IMG/VR virus record: IMGVR_UViG_3300008450_000004
Span: 1 to 64,000 of that record
Reading direction: 5' to 3' (one strand)
Length of the DNA: 64,000 nucleotides
From: a virus
Shown here: one piece after another, positions 33,363-42,111 of the stretch
How the letters are laid out: the number at the start of each line of letters is the position of its first letter
Position numbering within the stretch: position 1 is the stretch's first letter
Notes under the pieces: generated by a model
What the model was told of the DNA's origin: nothing
Database searches by the model: none
The model's input: only the letters and a program-made list of their open reading frames with translations
Made by a program: the position numbers and the translations under genes

Positions 33363-33821
33363 ATGCAAGAACTAAACAATTACTTAAATGTATTTCAAAT
33401 CATCATTGATGATTTAGTAGAATTATCACCATCAGCGAAAAATGTTAGATTAGGTGGTTCGTTAATCCTTAAATTACATGGATTAAATTTTTCAAGATCA
33501 ATAGGTGATCTAGATATTGTACTTACTAACCCAACAGAAAAACAAAAGGATTATTTAAAAGCTCTTCGATTTTTTGATTGCGAAAATGATGGAGCATATT
33601 TAAATGAAACAAACTATAAATTCAAAAAGAATGGATATATTTTGAATATATTAGTTGTTGATCCATATACATTACCTATCCCATCTACTTTCTATAGTCA
33701 CAATAATAAGTACTATGGTATTGTATCTATTAACGAAATTATAGATGCTAAAAAACGATATAAACGTACTAAAGATATTAGCGACTTTTTATTATTAAAA
33801 AATGAAAATTTTAACATGTAA
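33363..33821 (+). CDS. Nucleotidyltransferase-fold protein
   Basis: 152 residues. NVRLGGSLILKLHGL, then SRSIGDLDIVLTNP (residues about 27-57) fits the GS...DxD signature of minimal nucleotidyltransferases such as AbiEii- or MNT-like proteins. A short C-terminal region contains VSINEIIDAKKRYKRTKDIS, also typical of that group. The substrate is unknown. It may be part of nucleotide or tRNA metabolism, or a remnant of a toxin-type enzyme. The stop overlaps the HPRT start by one base. Confidence 0.55.
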   Translation: MQELNNYLNVFQIIIDDLVELSPSAKNVRLGGSLILKLHGLNFSRSIGDLDIVLTNPTEKQKDYLKALRFFDCENDGAYLNETNYKFKKNGYILNILVVDPYTLPIPSTFYSHNNKYYGIVSINEIIDAKKRYKRTKDISDFLLLKNENFNM

Positions 33822-34336
33822 TGAAAATATTATATAACCAAGTACAAATTCAAGCTGCTGTAAATAAAGTAGCAGCGGAGATCTATAGAAAACATTATAA
33901 CGATCCTAGCCCACCAGTAATGATCTGTGTGTTAAATGGAGCGTTTATGTTCTTTACTGACTTAGTAAAACATATAAACATAGATTGTGAAATAGATTTT
34001 ATTCAAGCTAAATCATACCAAGGCCAAGAACAATTTACAGTTAATATTACTAAAGATATCACTACTGATATTACAGGAAAAAATGTATATGTGATAGATG
34101 ATATTTTAGACTCAGGTAACACATTAACTAAATTAATAGATCACTTAGGAAAATACCATAAACCTCGTTCTATTACTCCTGTAGTACTATTCAAAAAACA
34201 CACAAGTCAGTGGCCTGTATTACATGGTATAGAATTAACGGATGAAGCTTGGCTATGTGGTTATGGATTAGATGGTGAAAAAGGACTTTATAGAAATCGT
34301 TCTGTAATATTTGGAAAGTCAGAAGAAATAGATTAA
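33821..34336 (+). CDS. Hypoxanthine/guanine phosphoribosyltransferase
   Basis: 171 residues. CVLNGAFMFFTDLVKHI and IDFIQAKSYQG are HPRT loops. The PRPP signature NVYVIDDILDSGNTL is at residues about 88-102, and AWLCGYGLD is the usual C-terminal substrate loop. It salvages hypoxanthine or guanine to IMP/GMP, which could feed GTP into FolE and the preQ0 pathway as well as dGTP. One-base overlap with the upstream gene. Confidence 0.88.
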   Translation: MKILYNQVQIQAAVNKVAAEIYRKHYNDPSPPVMICVLNGAFMFFTDLVKHINIDCEIDFIQAKSYQGQEQFTVNITKDITTDITGKNVYVIDDILDSGNTLTKLIDHLGKYHKPRSITPVVLFKKHTSQWPVLHGIELTDEAWLCGYGLDGEKGLYRNRSVIFGKSEEID

Positions 34337-34341
34337 ATTTA
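34310..34341 (+). promoter_or_regulatory. Class I promoter for folE with leaderless geometry: TTTG-N20-TAAATTTA-N4-ATG
   Basis: TTTG at 34310-34313 (inside the HPRT gene), TAAATTTA at 34334-34341, spacer 20 bp, and only AAGT before the ATG at 34346. Transcription would start at or next to the A of ATG. Confidence 0.6.
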
Positions 34342-34345
34342 AAGT

Positions 34346-34981
34346 ATGGAAAAAATAAAAAAATCGAATGGTAATTTACCTCGTACATCTGAGGAAATTG
34401 AAAATATGATAACAGAAGCTACTATTCATTATGGTAAGTTCTTAGAAGCCTTAGGTTTTGATTATCAAGCTGATCCTCAAACAATTGATACTCCTAAAAG
34501 GGTCTCAAAAGCTTGGTTAAAAGACTTAATTATAGGGTCAGTATCTAACGAACCTAATATTACTACCTTTCCTAATGAAGATAACTATGATGGTTTAGTA
34601 GTACAAGGTGGTATTCCCGTTACATCAATGTGTGCTCACCATAATTTAGCATTTACAGGTTATGCTACAGTAGCATATTTACCTGGTAAACAAGTAGTAG
34701 GTTTAAGTAAATTAAATCGTATTGTAGAATGGTTTTCTCGTAGACCGCAAATGCAAGAATCATTAACTCAACAAATCCATGATTATATAGCAAACAAATT
34801 AGATTGTCATTCGGTAGCTGTAAGTATCGCTTGTAAACATACTTGTTGCTCACATAGAGGAATTAAACATCCATCTGTAATGACTACTAATAAGTTCTCA
34901 GGAGCCTTTATGGAAAAAGATAATTTAATTCGCGAAGAATTCCTCCACGCTATAGAAAAAAACGGAACTACATTAAAATAG
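34346..34981 (+). CDS. folE: GTP cyclohydrolase I
   Basis: 211 residues. Zinc and active-site motifs are intact: SMCAHHNLAFTGYATVAY (residues about 92-109; Cys and His), GLSKLNRIVEWFSRRPQMQE, and CKHTCCSHRGIKHP with the third ligand. FolE turns GTP into dihydroneopterin triphosphate, the first step towards preQ0 (then QueD, QueE, QueC). Its promoter lies inside the end of the HPRT gene, with only 4 bp between the -7 box and ATG. Confidence 0.92.
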   Translation: MEKIKKSNGNLPRTSEEIENMITEATIHYGKFLEALGFDYQADPQTIDTPKRVSKAWLKDLIIGSVSNEPNITTFPNEDNYDGLVVQGGIPVTSMCAHHNLAFTGYATVAYLPGKQVVGLSKLNRIVEWFSRRPQMQESLTQQIHDYIANKLDCHSVAVSIACKHTCCSHRGIKHPSVMTTNKFSGAFMEKDNLIREEFLHAIEKNGTTLK

Positions 34982-34985
34982 TAAT

Positions 34986-35156
34986 ATGCAACCAAAAGAA
35001 TCAAAAACAAACAAACACTTTGTAACTAGTATAGCTAAATCTATAATAAGAATTATGGGTTACATTGCATTGATGCATGTTAATAATACATGGATTATAA
35101 CATCAGCAATAATATTAACAACAGCAGAAATATTAGGGATTATTGAAGAATTGTAA
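34986..35156 (+). CDS. 56-residue membrane-associated small protein
   Basis: ATG at 34986 opens a 56-codon frame: a basic N-terminus (MQPKESKTNKHFVTSIAKSI), then IIRIMGYIALMHVNNTW and IITSAIILTTAEILGIIEEL, giving one or two membrane segments. It fills the 196-bp gap between folE and the dCTP deaminase-like gene, 4 bp after folE. A similar short membrane protein pattern is frequent in phages. Function unknown. Confidence 0.5.
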   Translation: MQPKESKTNKHFVTSIAKSIIRIMGYIALMHVNNTWIITSAIILTTAEILGIIEEL

Positions 35157-35177
35157 AATAGTAAAATAAATAAAATT

Positions 35178-35681
35178 ATGCTTAATTCATCTCAAATTAT
35201 AGACGAAGGTCTATTAAAATTAGAACACACTAAAGGAAAGCCAAGTCAAGTTGGTTATGATCTTTCAATTAAATCAGTACAACAAGTAGTATCTAATACT
35301 AAAATGGGATTTATCTTAAAAGATAAAACTATATTAGCCCATTACGAACCTCTACAACCTACTAAGTTAGACGGTTATAATGGTTGGATATTATATCCAG
35401 GAGTATACGATATTACTTTTCATGAAGGATGCAAAATACCAGCAGATCGTACGGCTTTCATTAAACAACGCTCATCGTTGTATCGTAATGGTGCAATAAT
35501 TAACAGCCCAGTATTTGATCCGGGATTCGAAACACAACACATGGGTAGTTTAATGTATGTACATGAAACTGTATTTATTGAACAAGATGCGCGTGTAGCT
35601 CAAATATATTTCCACCCATCTACAACAACCGATAATTTATATAGCGGTCAATTTCAGTTTGACTCACAGCGTAGCCGCTAA
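35178..35681 (+). CDS. dCTP deaminase / dUTPase family protein
   Basis: 167 residues. SQVGYDLSIKSV (residues about 22-33), FIKQRSSLYRNGAIINSP (about 94-111) and VFDPGFETQHMG (about 112-123) are trimeric dCTP deaminase/dUTPase motifs, followed by VAQIYFHP and a Gln-rich end. The family controls dUTP and supplies dUMP for dTMP. Sequence alone does not say which of the two activities, or both, it has. A perfect palindromic terminator follows. Confidence 0.78.
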   Translation: MLNSSQIIDEGLLKLEHTKGKPSQVGYDLSIKSVQQVVSNTKMGFILKDKTILAHYEPLQPTKLDGYNGWILYPGVYDITFHEGCKIPADRTAFIKQRSSLYRNGAIINSPVFDPGFETQHMGSLMYVHETVFIEQDARVAQIYFHPSTTTDNLYSGQFQFDSQRSR

Positions 35682-35707
35682 ATAAATAAATCAATAATAT
35701 TACTACA

Positions 35708-35733
35708 AACCCCTCAATTGAGGGGTTTTATTT
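35708..35733 (+). terminator. Terminator AACCCCTCAATTGAGGGGTT plus T-rich tail
   Basis: A 20-bp perfect palindrome (35708-35727) followed by TTATTTT. It ends the nucleotide metabolism unit. Confidence 0.85.
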
Positions 35734-35735
35734 TA

Positions 35736-35743
35736 CATATTTA
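35736..35743 (+). promoter_or_regulatory. Putative class II promoter CATATTTA before second fibre
   Basis: CATATTTATATG lies 20 bp before the fibre ATG, directly after a terminator. No TTTG box. Confidence 0.4.
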
Positions 35744-35763
35744 TATGTAAATAATTATAAATA

Positions 35764-36639
35764 ATGGCATACCCTATAACACGACAGTTTGGTCCTAATG
35801 CAAAAGGTTCAGAATTAACATTCGCAGATATGGATAATAATTTATTATACCTAGATGCAAAAGCATCAGGTTCTAATAATTATATTGCTATGTTTAGCGG
35901 ATCTACACATCTTGTTACAAGTTCCCTAAATCAATTTGGTAATTATATTACAATTTCAGGATATGATTTAAAGATAGACAATGCTTCTCCTACAATATTT
36001 TTTTCTGATTCTTCTAATTCTTCTTTTATTAATATTAAGAGCGAAAGTGATTCCATTAATATAGTTAATAACAGTACTGGTTACACAGCAATGAGTATTA
36101 GTGCTAATGGAAATAATATTTACATTAATGATGATACTATAGTATCAGGTTCATTAACTGTAACAGGTTCATTATTACAATCAGGATCAACTACATTAAG
36201 GGGCAATAGTACAATAACAGGTTCATTAACTGTAACAGGTTCATTAAGAATAACAGGATCTATTACATCTACAGACTCATTAACTGTAACTGGATCCATT
36301 ACATCTACTGGTTTAATAGGATACGGAACAGGATCGACAGTAACTCAAACAACATCTACATCATCAGCCGTAAGTATAAATGCTGTTAGCGGAAGAATAA
36401 CTACATTGACAACTACATATGATGCAGGATCTATTTTTTATTTTACAGTAAATAATAACCAAGTTAATACAGATGATATAATAATATTAAATATTAAATC
36501 AGCTCCTAATAATGATTTTGAATGTAAAATATACTCAGTAAGTGGTAATCGATTTGATATTCGCGTAAAAAATGATGGTACTACTCAATCGGGAACTGTA
36601 GTTATTAGTTTTGCTGTTCTAAAAGGAGCTTCTTCTTAA
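35764..36639 (+). CDS. Second tail fibre-like protein
   Basis: 291 residues. The N-terminal ITRQFGPNAKGSELTFADMD then NNLLYLDAK parallels the first fibre's LTYEELDGNFQFL, suggesting a common attachment module. The middle carries repeats of SLTVTGSLxxTGS (residues about 128-185), a beta-helix-like stalk, and the C-terminus is a compact beta domain. It may attach to the virion at the same kind of site as the SHAEG fibre. It lies in the replication half of the window but has the AT-only promoter element shared with structural genes. Confidence 0.72.
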   Translation: MAYPITRQFGPNAKGSELTFADMDNNLLYLDAKASGSNNYIAMFSGSTHLVTSSLNQFGNYITISGYDLKIDNASPTIFFSDSSNSSFINIKSESDSINIVNNSTGYTAMSISANGNNIYINDDTIVSGSLTVTGSLLQSGSTTLRGNSTITGSLTVTGSLRITGSITSTDSLTVTGSITSTGLIGYGTGSTVTQTTSTSSAVSINAVSGRITTLTTTYDAGSIFYFTVNNNQVNTDDIIILNIKSAPNNDFECKIYSVSGNRFDIRVKNDGTTQSGTVVISFAVLKGASS

Positions 36640-36664
36640 TATAATAAACAAAAATAAATGAAAG

Positions 36665-36694
36665 AGAGGTTTGGTTGTCCAAGCCTCTTTTTTT
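36665..36694 (+). terminator. Terminator AGAGGTTTGG-TTGT-CCAAGCCTCT-T7
   Basis: A 10-bp stem with one G-U pair (36665-36674 with 36679-36688), TTGT loop, T run to 36694. Its left arm contains the TTTG used as the -33 box of the polB promoter. Confidence 0.88.
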
Positions 36695-36701
36695 ATCTTT
36701 A
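36670..36701 (+). promoter_or_regulatory. Class I promoter for polB inside terminator, leaderless geometry
   Basis: TTTG at 36670-36673 in the hairpin stem, TATCTTTA at 36694-36701, spacer 20 bp, then CAAA and the ATG at 36706. Confidence 0.65.
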
Positions 36702-36705
36702 CAAA

Positions 36706-39288
36706 ATGTATCAATCCGCATATTACGATAGAACATCCTACACTTATTATTTAAAAGATGATGAGAGAGGATGGATAGATTTTAAATACACACCTGAACT
36801 TTATAAAATAGATCCTAGTGGTCCATTAGAAACATTAGATGGTAAAAGAGCATATGCTGTACAAAAATACGACTGGAAAGATACTTCACTATATGAAAAA
36901 GATGTAGATAAATTAACTCGAGTATTAATAGATCTATACAAAGATAGTGATGATGCTCCTAAATTCCATAATGTAGTTTATTTTGATATCGAGTGTGAAA
37001 TTGGAGGAGCACTAACACCAGAATACATCAAAACAGCTCCTAAAAAAATGACATCTGTATCAGTTTATGATCATACCACTAAACGTTACTATTGTTATAT
37101 ATTAGATGAAAAAAATCAACTAAAATTTACCGAAAACGAAAATAGAACCATAGTACCATTCACTACAGAAGCAGAAATGCTTCGTAAGTTTCTAGATTTA
37201 TGGGAGGAATTAGATCCTACTATCATCACAGGATGGAATAGTGGATCTTTTGATATTCCTTACATGTATTACAGAATATTAAATGTATTAGGTTACGATG
37301 AAGCCCAACGTTTATCTCCTCTACGTAAATTAAATTTTACTGAGTGGGATATTGCTCAACCAATAGAGCTAGGCGGTATTAATCATCTAGATTATATGTT
37401 ATTATTTAAAAAGTTCATTGTAAAACAAGAACCATCATATAAATTAGGTGATATAGGTACAAAATATGTTAAATTAGGTAAAGTTGAATATGAAGATAGT
37501 TTAGACCGTTTATTCCAGGATGATATTAATAAATTCATTGAGTATAACTTACGAGATGTTGAAATTATCATTGAATTAGAGAAAAAACTTAAATTTATTG
37601 ACTTAACAGTAGCTATCTGTCATTTATGCCATGTACCTTACGAGCAAATCTATTTATCAACAGTACTGAATGATGGAGCTATATTAACATATCTAAAACG
37701 ACAAGATATAGTTTCACCAAACAAACCAACTACAATAAATCCATCACTAAAAGATAGTACAGATGATGATTATGCAGGTGGTTATTTAAAGGATCCTATA
37801 CCAGGACTATATGAGTGGGTTATTGATCTCGATTTTACTTCGCTGTATCCGTCGATTATTCGTTCACTCAATATAGGTATTGAAACGCTCGTAGGACGCA
37901 TAGTAAACAACGATAAATACGATAATCAATGGACGTATGAAGAGTTGTTAAACATGAAACCTGATACTTTAGTCACTATTGAAAAATTAAAAGAAAATTT
38001 TACATTATCACGAGCACAAGTACCTGTAAGTAAAATTATTAAATTAATTGAAGATAATAAGTGGATAACAGCAGCTAGTGGAGCTATATTCAGAACAGAT
38101 AAATCATCAGTAGTATGTGAGGTATTAACAGACTGGTTTAATAAACGTAAACATTATAAAAAATTAATGTCTCAAGCATATAAAGCAGGAGATTCTAATT
38201 TAGGTGACCATTATCATCGATTACAACACGCTTATAAGATTAAATTGAATGACGTTTATGGTTGCTACGCTATTAATGGATGGCGCTATACAGATGGACA
38301 TAAGATGATTTCATCAGCAATCACACTAACTGGTCAACGACTTTTACAGGAAAGTATATCATATATGAATGAACATATAGATAAAATATTAAGTACAACC
38401 AATGTAGATAGGATTATAACTAGTGATACCGATTCTTTATTTATCCATGTAAAAGATATATTACTTGATAGAGGAGTAGATTTAACTAATAAAGAAGAAT
38501 GTATTAGAGTAACATTAGAAATTGCTACTGAATTACAAACTGCCGCTAATAATTTTATAGGTGAGTTTGCTATGAGATCATTTAATATACCTAATGATAG
38601 AACTCATTTCTTCGAATTAAAACAAGAAGTAGTAATCGAAAGAAGTTACCATTCAGGTAAACGTAGATATGCTATGTTAATTGTGAATAAGGAAGGAGTA
38701 CCTGTAGAGGAGTTAGTAATGATGGGATTAGATTTGATGAAGTCAAATATGCCACCACTATATAAAAAATTCGGACAAAATCTATTATCTGAAATAATGT
38801 CAGGTAAACCTAAAAATGAAATAGATACTAGTATAATAAACTTTAAATCATCTCTAAACAAACTACCTTGGTCAGATATTGCTAAACCAACAGGAGTAAA
38901 ACAAATTGGTTCATATATAGCTAAACGCCCTTCACCTGGAGAAATATTTAGTGAATTAAAATTAAAATGTCCTATTAATACTAAAGCGGCTGTATATTAT
39001 AATGACATTCTACGATTTAAACGATTAGATAAGCAATATTCTTGTTTTACTGAGGGTGATAAAATGAAATATGTTACTTTAAAACCTAATCCGTTTGAAA
39101 TAAATGTAATTGGATTTAATGGGAATGATCCTCAGTTCATCACGGATTTTATTGATAAATATGTTGATAGAGAAGATGCATTTAACTCAGTATTATTAAA
39201 TAAACTACAAGGTGTATATAATGATATAGGATGGGGTAGTGAATTCCCTGTATTAGATAAAATGATTTCAAAATTCTTTCGGTTTTAG
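36706..39288 (+). CDS. Family B DNA polymerase (T4 gp43-like)
   Basis: 860 residues from the ATG at 36706. An in-frame ATG at 36658 would place coding sequence through the terminator and promoter, so it is rejected. 3'-5' exonuclease motifs: VYFDIECEIGG (D94, E96), ITGWNSGSFDIPY (about 174-186) and YNLRDVEII (about 280). Polymerase motifs: DLDFTSLYPSI (motif A, about 373), KIKLNDVYGCY (motif B, about 512) and TSDTDSLFI (motif C, about 573). It should be the main replicative polymerase together with the clamp and clamp loader encoded next. Both exo and pol catalytic residues appear intact. Confidence 0.95.
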   Translation: MYQSAYYDRTSYTYYLKDDERGWIDFKYTPELYKIDPSGPLETLDGKRAYAVQKYDWKDTSLYEKDVDKLTRVLIDLYKDSDDAPKFHNVVYFDIECEIGGALTPEYIKTAPKKMTSVSVYDHTTKRYYCYILDEKNQLKFTENENRTIVPFTTEAEMLRKFLDLWEELDPTIITGWNSGSFDIPYMYYRILNVLGYDEAQRLSPLRKLNFTEWDIAQPIELGGINHLDYMLLFKKFIVKQEPSYKLGDIGTKYVKLGKVEYEDSLDRLFQDDINKFIEYNLRDVEIIIELEKKLKFIDLTVAICHLCHVPYEQIYLSTVLNDGAILTYLKRQDIVSPNKPTTINPSLKDSTDDDYAGGYLKDPIPGLYEWVIDLDFTSLYPSIIRSLNIGIETLVGRIVNNDKYDNQWTYEELLNMKPDTLVTIEKLKENFTLSRAQVPVSKIIKLIEDNKWITAASGAIFRTDKSSVVCEVLTDWFNKRKHYKKLMSQAYKAGDSNLGDHYHRLQHAYKIKLNDVYGCYAINGWRYTDGHKMISSAITLTGQRLLQESISYMNEHIDKILSTTNVDRIITSDTDSLFIHVKDILLDRGVDLTNKEECIRVTLEIATELQTAANNFIGEFAMRSFNIPNDRTHFFELKQEVVIERSYHSGKRRYAMLIVNKEGVPVEELVMMGLDLMKSNMPPLYKKFGQNLLSEIMSGKPKNEIDTSIINFKSSLNKLPWSDIAKPTGVKQIGSYIAKRPSPGEIFSELKLKCPINTKAAVYYNDILRFKRLDKQYSCFTEGDKMKYVTLKPNPFEINVIGFNGNDPQFITDFIDKYVDREDAFNSVLLNKLQGVYNDIGWGSEFPVLDKMISKFFRF

Positions 39289-39306
39289 TAACTACCTTAA
39301 AATCTA

Positions 39307-39338
39307 TTTGGTAAATCAAAATAAAAATTATATATTTA
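39307..39338 (+). promoter_or_regulatory. Class I promoter for clamp gene, leaderless geometry
   Basis: TTTG at 39307-39310, TATATTTA at 39331-39338, spacer 20 bp, then AGTT and ATG at 39343. Confidence 0.65.
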
Positions 39339-39342
39339 AGTT

Positions 39343-40068
39343 ATGAAAAAGTTATATTTGTTAGATGTTATTGAAAAATACCATTTAGGTGGTTTAGTAG
39401 AACGTATTAAAATTTCTGTAAATAATAAAACATTAGAATCTAAATTTATCACTACTAATAAAAATTTAGTAGGAAACATAACTGCTCCTAATATTGAATT
39501 AAATGATTGTGAATTTGGTATTTATGATACTTCACAATTACTAAAATTAATAGGTATTACAGATGCTTTACTTAAGTTAAGTATTGAAAAACAAGGTAAA
39601 GTTTCTAACAAATTATTAATAGCAGATGCTGAATATAATTTAGAGTATGCTTTAGCGGATACAATGTTAACCCCTACGATTCCTACTTTTGATGAACCTC
39701 AATATGAGATGGAAGCGTTAATTAATAGAGAATTCATTGACAAGTTTGTTAAAGCTAAAAAAGCATTAACATCTGAAATATTTACTATATCTTCTGGTAC
39801 TGATTCATTATTGAATAATGCCTTACTGTTTAATTTAGGAGGTACAGAAGGATACACAAATAAAATTAATTTCCACATCCCGGCAGTTAAAACTACTGTT
39901 ATAGAAACACCAGTAAAATTTGCATTAGAAGAATTTAATGAGATTCTATTAGCTAATAAAGATTTAAAATCAGGAATATTATATGTTAGTGAGCAAGGAT
40001 TATTAAAAATAAATTTTGAAAATGAGGAAGGTGTAAAAGTTAGTTACGTCTTAGTAGGAAAAGAATAA
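39343..40068 (+). CDS. Sliding clamp (T4 gp45-like)
   Basis: 241 residues (T4 gp45 is 228). Pattern of two clamp-like repeats with mostly beta strands and acidic surface; the C-terminal LLKINFENEEGVKVSYVLVG resembles the end of gp45-type clamps. The position between PolB and the GroES/GroEL and clamp loader genes supports the assignment. It would ring-load onto DNA through gp44-type loaders and tether the polymerase; in T4 it also activates late transcription. Confidence 0.78.
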   Translation: MKKLYLLDVIEKYHLGGLVERIKISVNNKTLESKFITTNKNLVGNITAPNIELNDCEFGIYDTSQLLKLIGITDALLKLSIEKQGKVSNKLLIADAEYNLEYALADTMLTPTIPTFDEPQYEMEALINREFIDKFVKAKKALTSEIFTISSGTDSLLNNALLFNLGGTEGYTNKINFHIPAVKTTVIETPVKFALEEFNEILLANKDLKSGILYVSEQGLLKINFENEEGVKVSYVLVGKE

Positions 40069-40082
40069 AAATTATATATTTA
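40051..40082 (+). promoter_or_regulatory. Putative promoter for groES: TTAG-N20-TATATTTA
   Basis: TTAG at 40051-40054 and TATATTTA at 40075-40082, spacer 20 bp, 17 bp before the GroES ATG. The -33 box differs from TTTG by one base. Confidence 0.5.
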
Positions 40083-40099
40083 TATACAAACACAAAGTT

Positions 40100-40504
40100 A
40101 TGAAAATTAAACCGTTACACAATCACGTTGTTATCAAACAACAAGACGAAACAGAAACAATGTATGGAAATATTATTGTTCCAGATGCTGGTAAAGAAAA
40201 AGCATTAATGGGTGAGGTAGTGGCTGTAGGCCCTGGTCTTATAAACATGAATGGAGTATTAATTCCTAACACAGTAGAAGTAGGACAAAAAGTATCATTC
40301 CCTGCATTTGGTGGACAAAAATTATCTATCCAAGGTGAAGATTTCCTTATTTATAAAGAGCAAGACATCTTTGCTGTTTTAGAAGGAAACTATTTACCAT
40401 ACAGACTTTCTCCAGAAACAATTGAGGAATTAGTTGGATTAAAAGAAACTGTTACTATCCCTAAAAACGAATATAATAAACTTACAAACAACAAATATGA
40501 GTAA
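40100..40504 (+). CDS. groES: GroES-like co-chaperonin
   Basis: 134 residues. KIKPLHNHVVIKQQDETE (roof and first strand), TMYGNIIVPDAGKEKALMGE covering the mobile loop, and VVAVGPG are standard Cpn10 features. A C-terminal extension of about 35 residues (YRLSPETIEELVGLKETVTI...) goes beyond the usual 97-residue GroES. It overlaps the GroEL gene by 8 bp. Phages more often encode only a gp31-like co-chaperonin; here both partners are present. Confidence 0.9.
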   Translation: MKIKPLHNHVVIKQQDETETMYGNIIVPDAGKEKALMGEVVAVGPGLINMNGVLIPNTVEVGQKVSFPAFGGQKLSIQGEDFLIYKEQDIFAVLEGNYLPYRLSPETIEELVGLKETVTIPKNEYNKLTNNKYE

Positions 40505-42110
40505 AATAATCAGTTTTGATCGCGAAGCTAAAGAAAAGCTAAAGGCAGGTATTGACAAGGTCAATAAAGCTGTATCAGTAACAATGGGACCTTTTGGTCG
40601 TAATGTTTTAATTGAAAAAGAATATGGACAGGTATCATCTACTAAGGACGGTGTTACTGTAGCTAAAACAATCACATTGGAAGATCCAATTGAAAATATG
40701 GCAGCAACCGTTATTAAACAGGCTGCCCAAAAAACAGTTGATGCTGCTGGTGATGGTACTACGACTTCTACCGTTTTAGCGCATAATATTGCGACTCAAG
40801 CCTTAGAGGCAACGACTTACGCATCTACAAATGCTACGCAAATTAAACGCGGAATAGAGCAAGCTGTTAAAGAAGTAGTATCGGAATTAAAGAAAATATC
40901 AACCGATATTGTAGATGAAACACAAATTAAACAAATTGCTACATTATCAGCTAATGGTGATGAAGAAATAGGTAATTTAGTTGCTACCGCTTTAGAAAAA
41001 GTAGGCAGAGATGGTGTAGTAACAGTAGAAGAATCACGCTCAGGTGAAACATCACTTGAAGTAGTAGAAGGTTTACAATTTGATCGTGGTTACAAATCAC
41101 CATTCTTTGTTACTGATAATAATACAATGAATTCAGTATTAAATGATGCCCTATTATTAATAATCGATGGTAAAATTAATCAAGTTAAAGATTTATTACC
41201 TATTTTAGAATCAGTATCTCAACAACAAAAATCATTAATAATAATTGCTGAAGATTTCGGTGATGAGGTATTATCAACTTTAGTTGTAAATAAAATGAGA
41301 GGTATTTTAAAAGTAGTTGCGGTTAAGGCTCCTGATTTTGGAGACCGTAGAACTTTAATTTTAGAAGATATTGCTACTTTAACAGGAGGTAGTGTTGTAT
41401 CTCAGATTAAAGGTATGAAATTAGACAAATTTAATAAGGATTGGTTTGGTACTGCTCGTACAATAACTGTAGGAAAAGATACAACTACTATTGTTGATGG
41501 TAAAGGAGATGCTGATAAAATTGAGACTCGTATTTTAGAATTAAAAGCTCAAATTGATAAATCAAGTTCACCTTATGAAATTGAAAAATTACAAGAACGT
41601 TTATCTAAAATGGTAGGTGGTGTAGCAATTATAAACGTAGGTGGTGGAACTGAAATCGAAATGAAAGAGAAGAAAGATCGTTTAGATGATGCTTTACAAG
41701 CTACTAAAGCTGCTCTTGAAGAAGGTATCTTACCTGGTGCTGGTGTTGCTTTATTGCATGCTAGAAATGCTATTAATTTAGATGGAAAAGACGATAAAGC
41801 AAAAGGCGCACAAATTGTGTATAATGCATGTGCTGCTCCTTCTAAACAAATTTTAGCTAATGCCGGTGAAGATACTAACCAATGGTGGTTAAAATTATAT
41901 AACCAAGAACCATCGATGGTACCTGATTTAGTAAATAATACTACTGTTAATGCTTATGAATCAGGTATTATCGACCCAACTAAAGTAGTACGCTCAGCTA
42001 TTCAAAATGCAGCGGCCGCAGCAGTAACATTACTTATGACCGAATGTGTAATACACGACAAACCATCTGATAAAAAGGATAATAATCCTATGATGGATTT
42101 AGGAATGTAA
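40497..42110 (+). CDS. groEL: GroEL chaperonin
   Basis: 537 residues, near full length for GroEL (about 545). TMGPFGRNVLIEKEYGQVSS and DAAGDGTTTSTVLA (ATP-binding Asp of GDGTTT, about residues 82-88) are intact, as are the apical region KGMKLDKFN and GGVAIINVGGGTE near residue 380. The usual GGM tail is reduced to NPMMDLGM. It should form the folding chamber with the phage GroES, probably for capsid or other virion proteins. Overlap by 8 bp implies coupled translation. Confidence 0.95.
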   Translation: MSKIISFDREAKEKLKAGIDKVNKAVSVTMGPFGRNVLIEKEYGQVSSTKDGVTVAKTITLEDPIENMAATVIKQAAQKTVDAAGDGTTTSTVLAHNIATQALEATTYASTNATQIKRGIEQAVKEVVSELKKISTDIVDETQIKQIATLSANGDEEIGNLVATALEKVGRDGVVTVEESRSGETSLEVVEGLQFDRGYKSPFFVTDNNTMNSVLNDALLLIIDGKINQVKDLLPILESVSQQQKSLIIIAEDFGDEVLSTLVVNKMRGILKVVAVKAPDFGDRRTLILEDIATLTGGSVVSQIKGMKLDKFNKDWFGTARTITVGKDTTTIVDGKGDADKIETRILELKAQIDKSSSPYEIEKLQERLSKMVGGVAIINVGGGTEIEMKEKKDRLDDALQATKAALEEGILPGAGVALLHARNAINLDGKDDKAKGAQIVYNACAAPSKQILANAGEDTNQWWLKLYNQEPSMVPDLVNNTTVNAYESGIIDPTKVVRSAIQNAAAAAVTLLMTECVIHDKPSDKKDNNPMMDLGM

Positions 42111-42111
42111 T

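Noticed and set aside
36658-36705. Upstream in-frame ATG of PolB
   Set aside because: It would translate a terminator hairpin and the promoter; the start at 36706 gives the normal family N-terminus.
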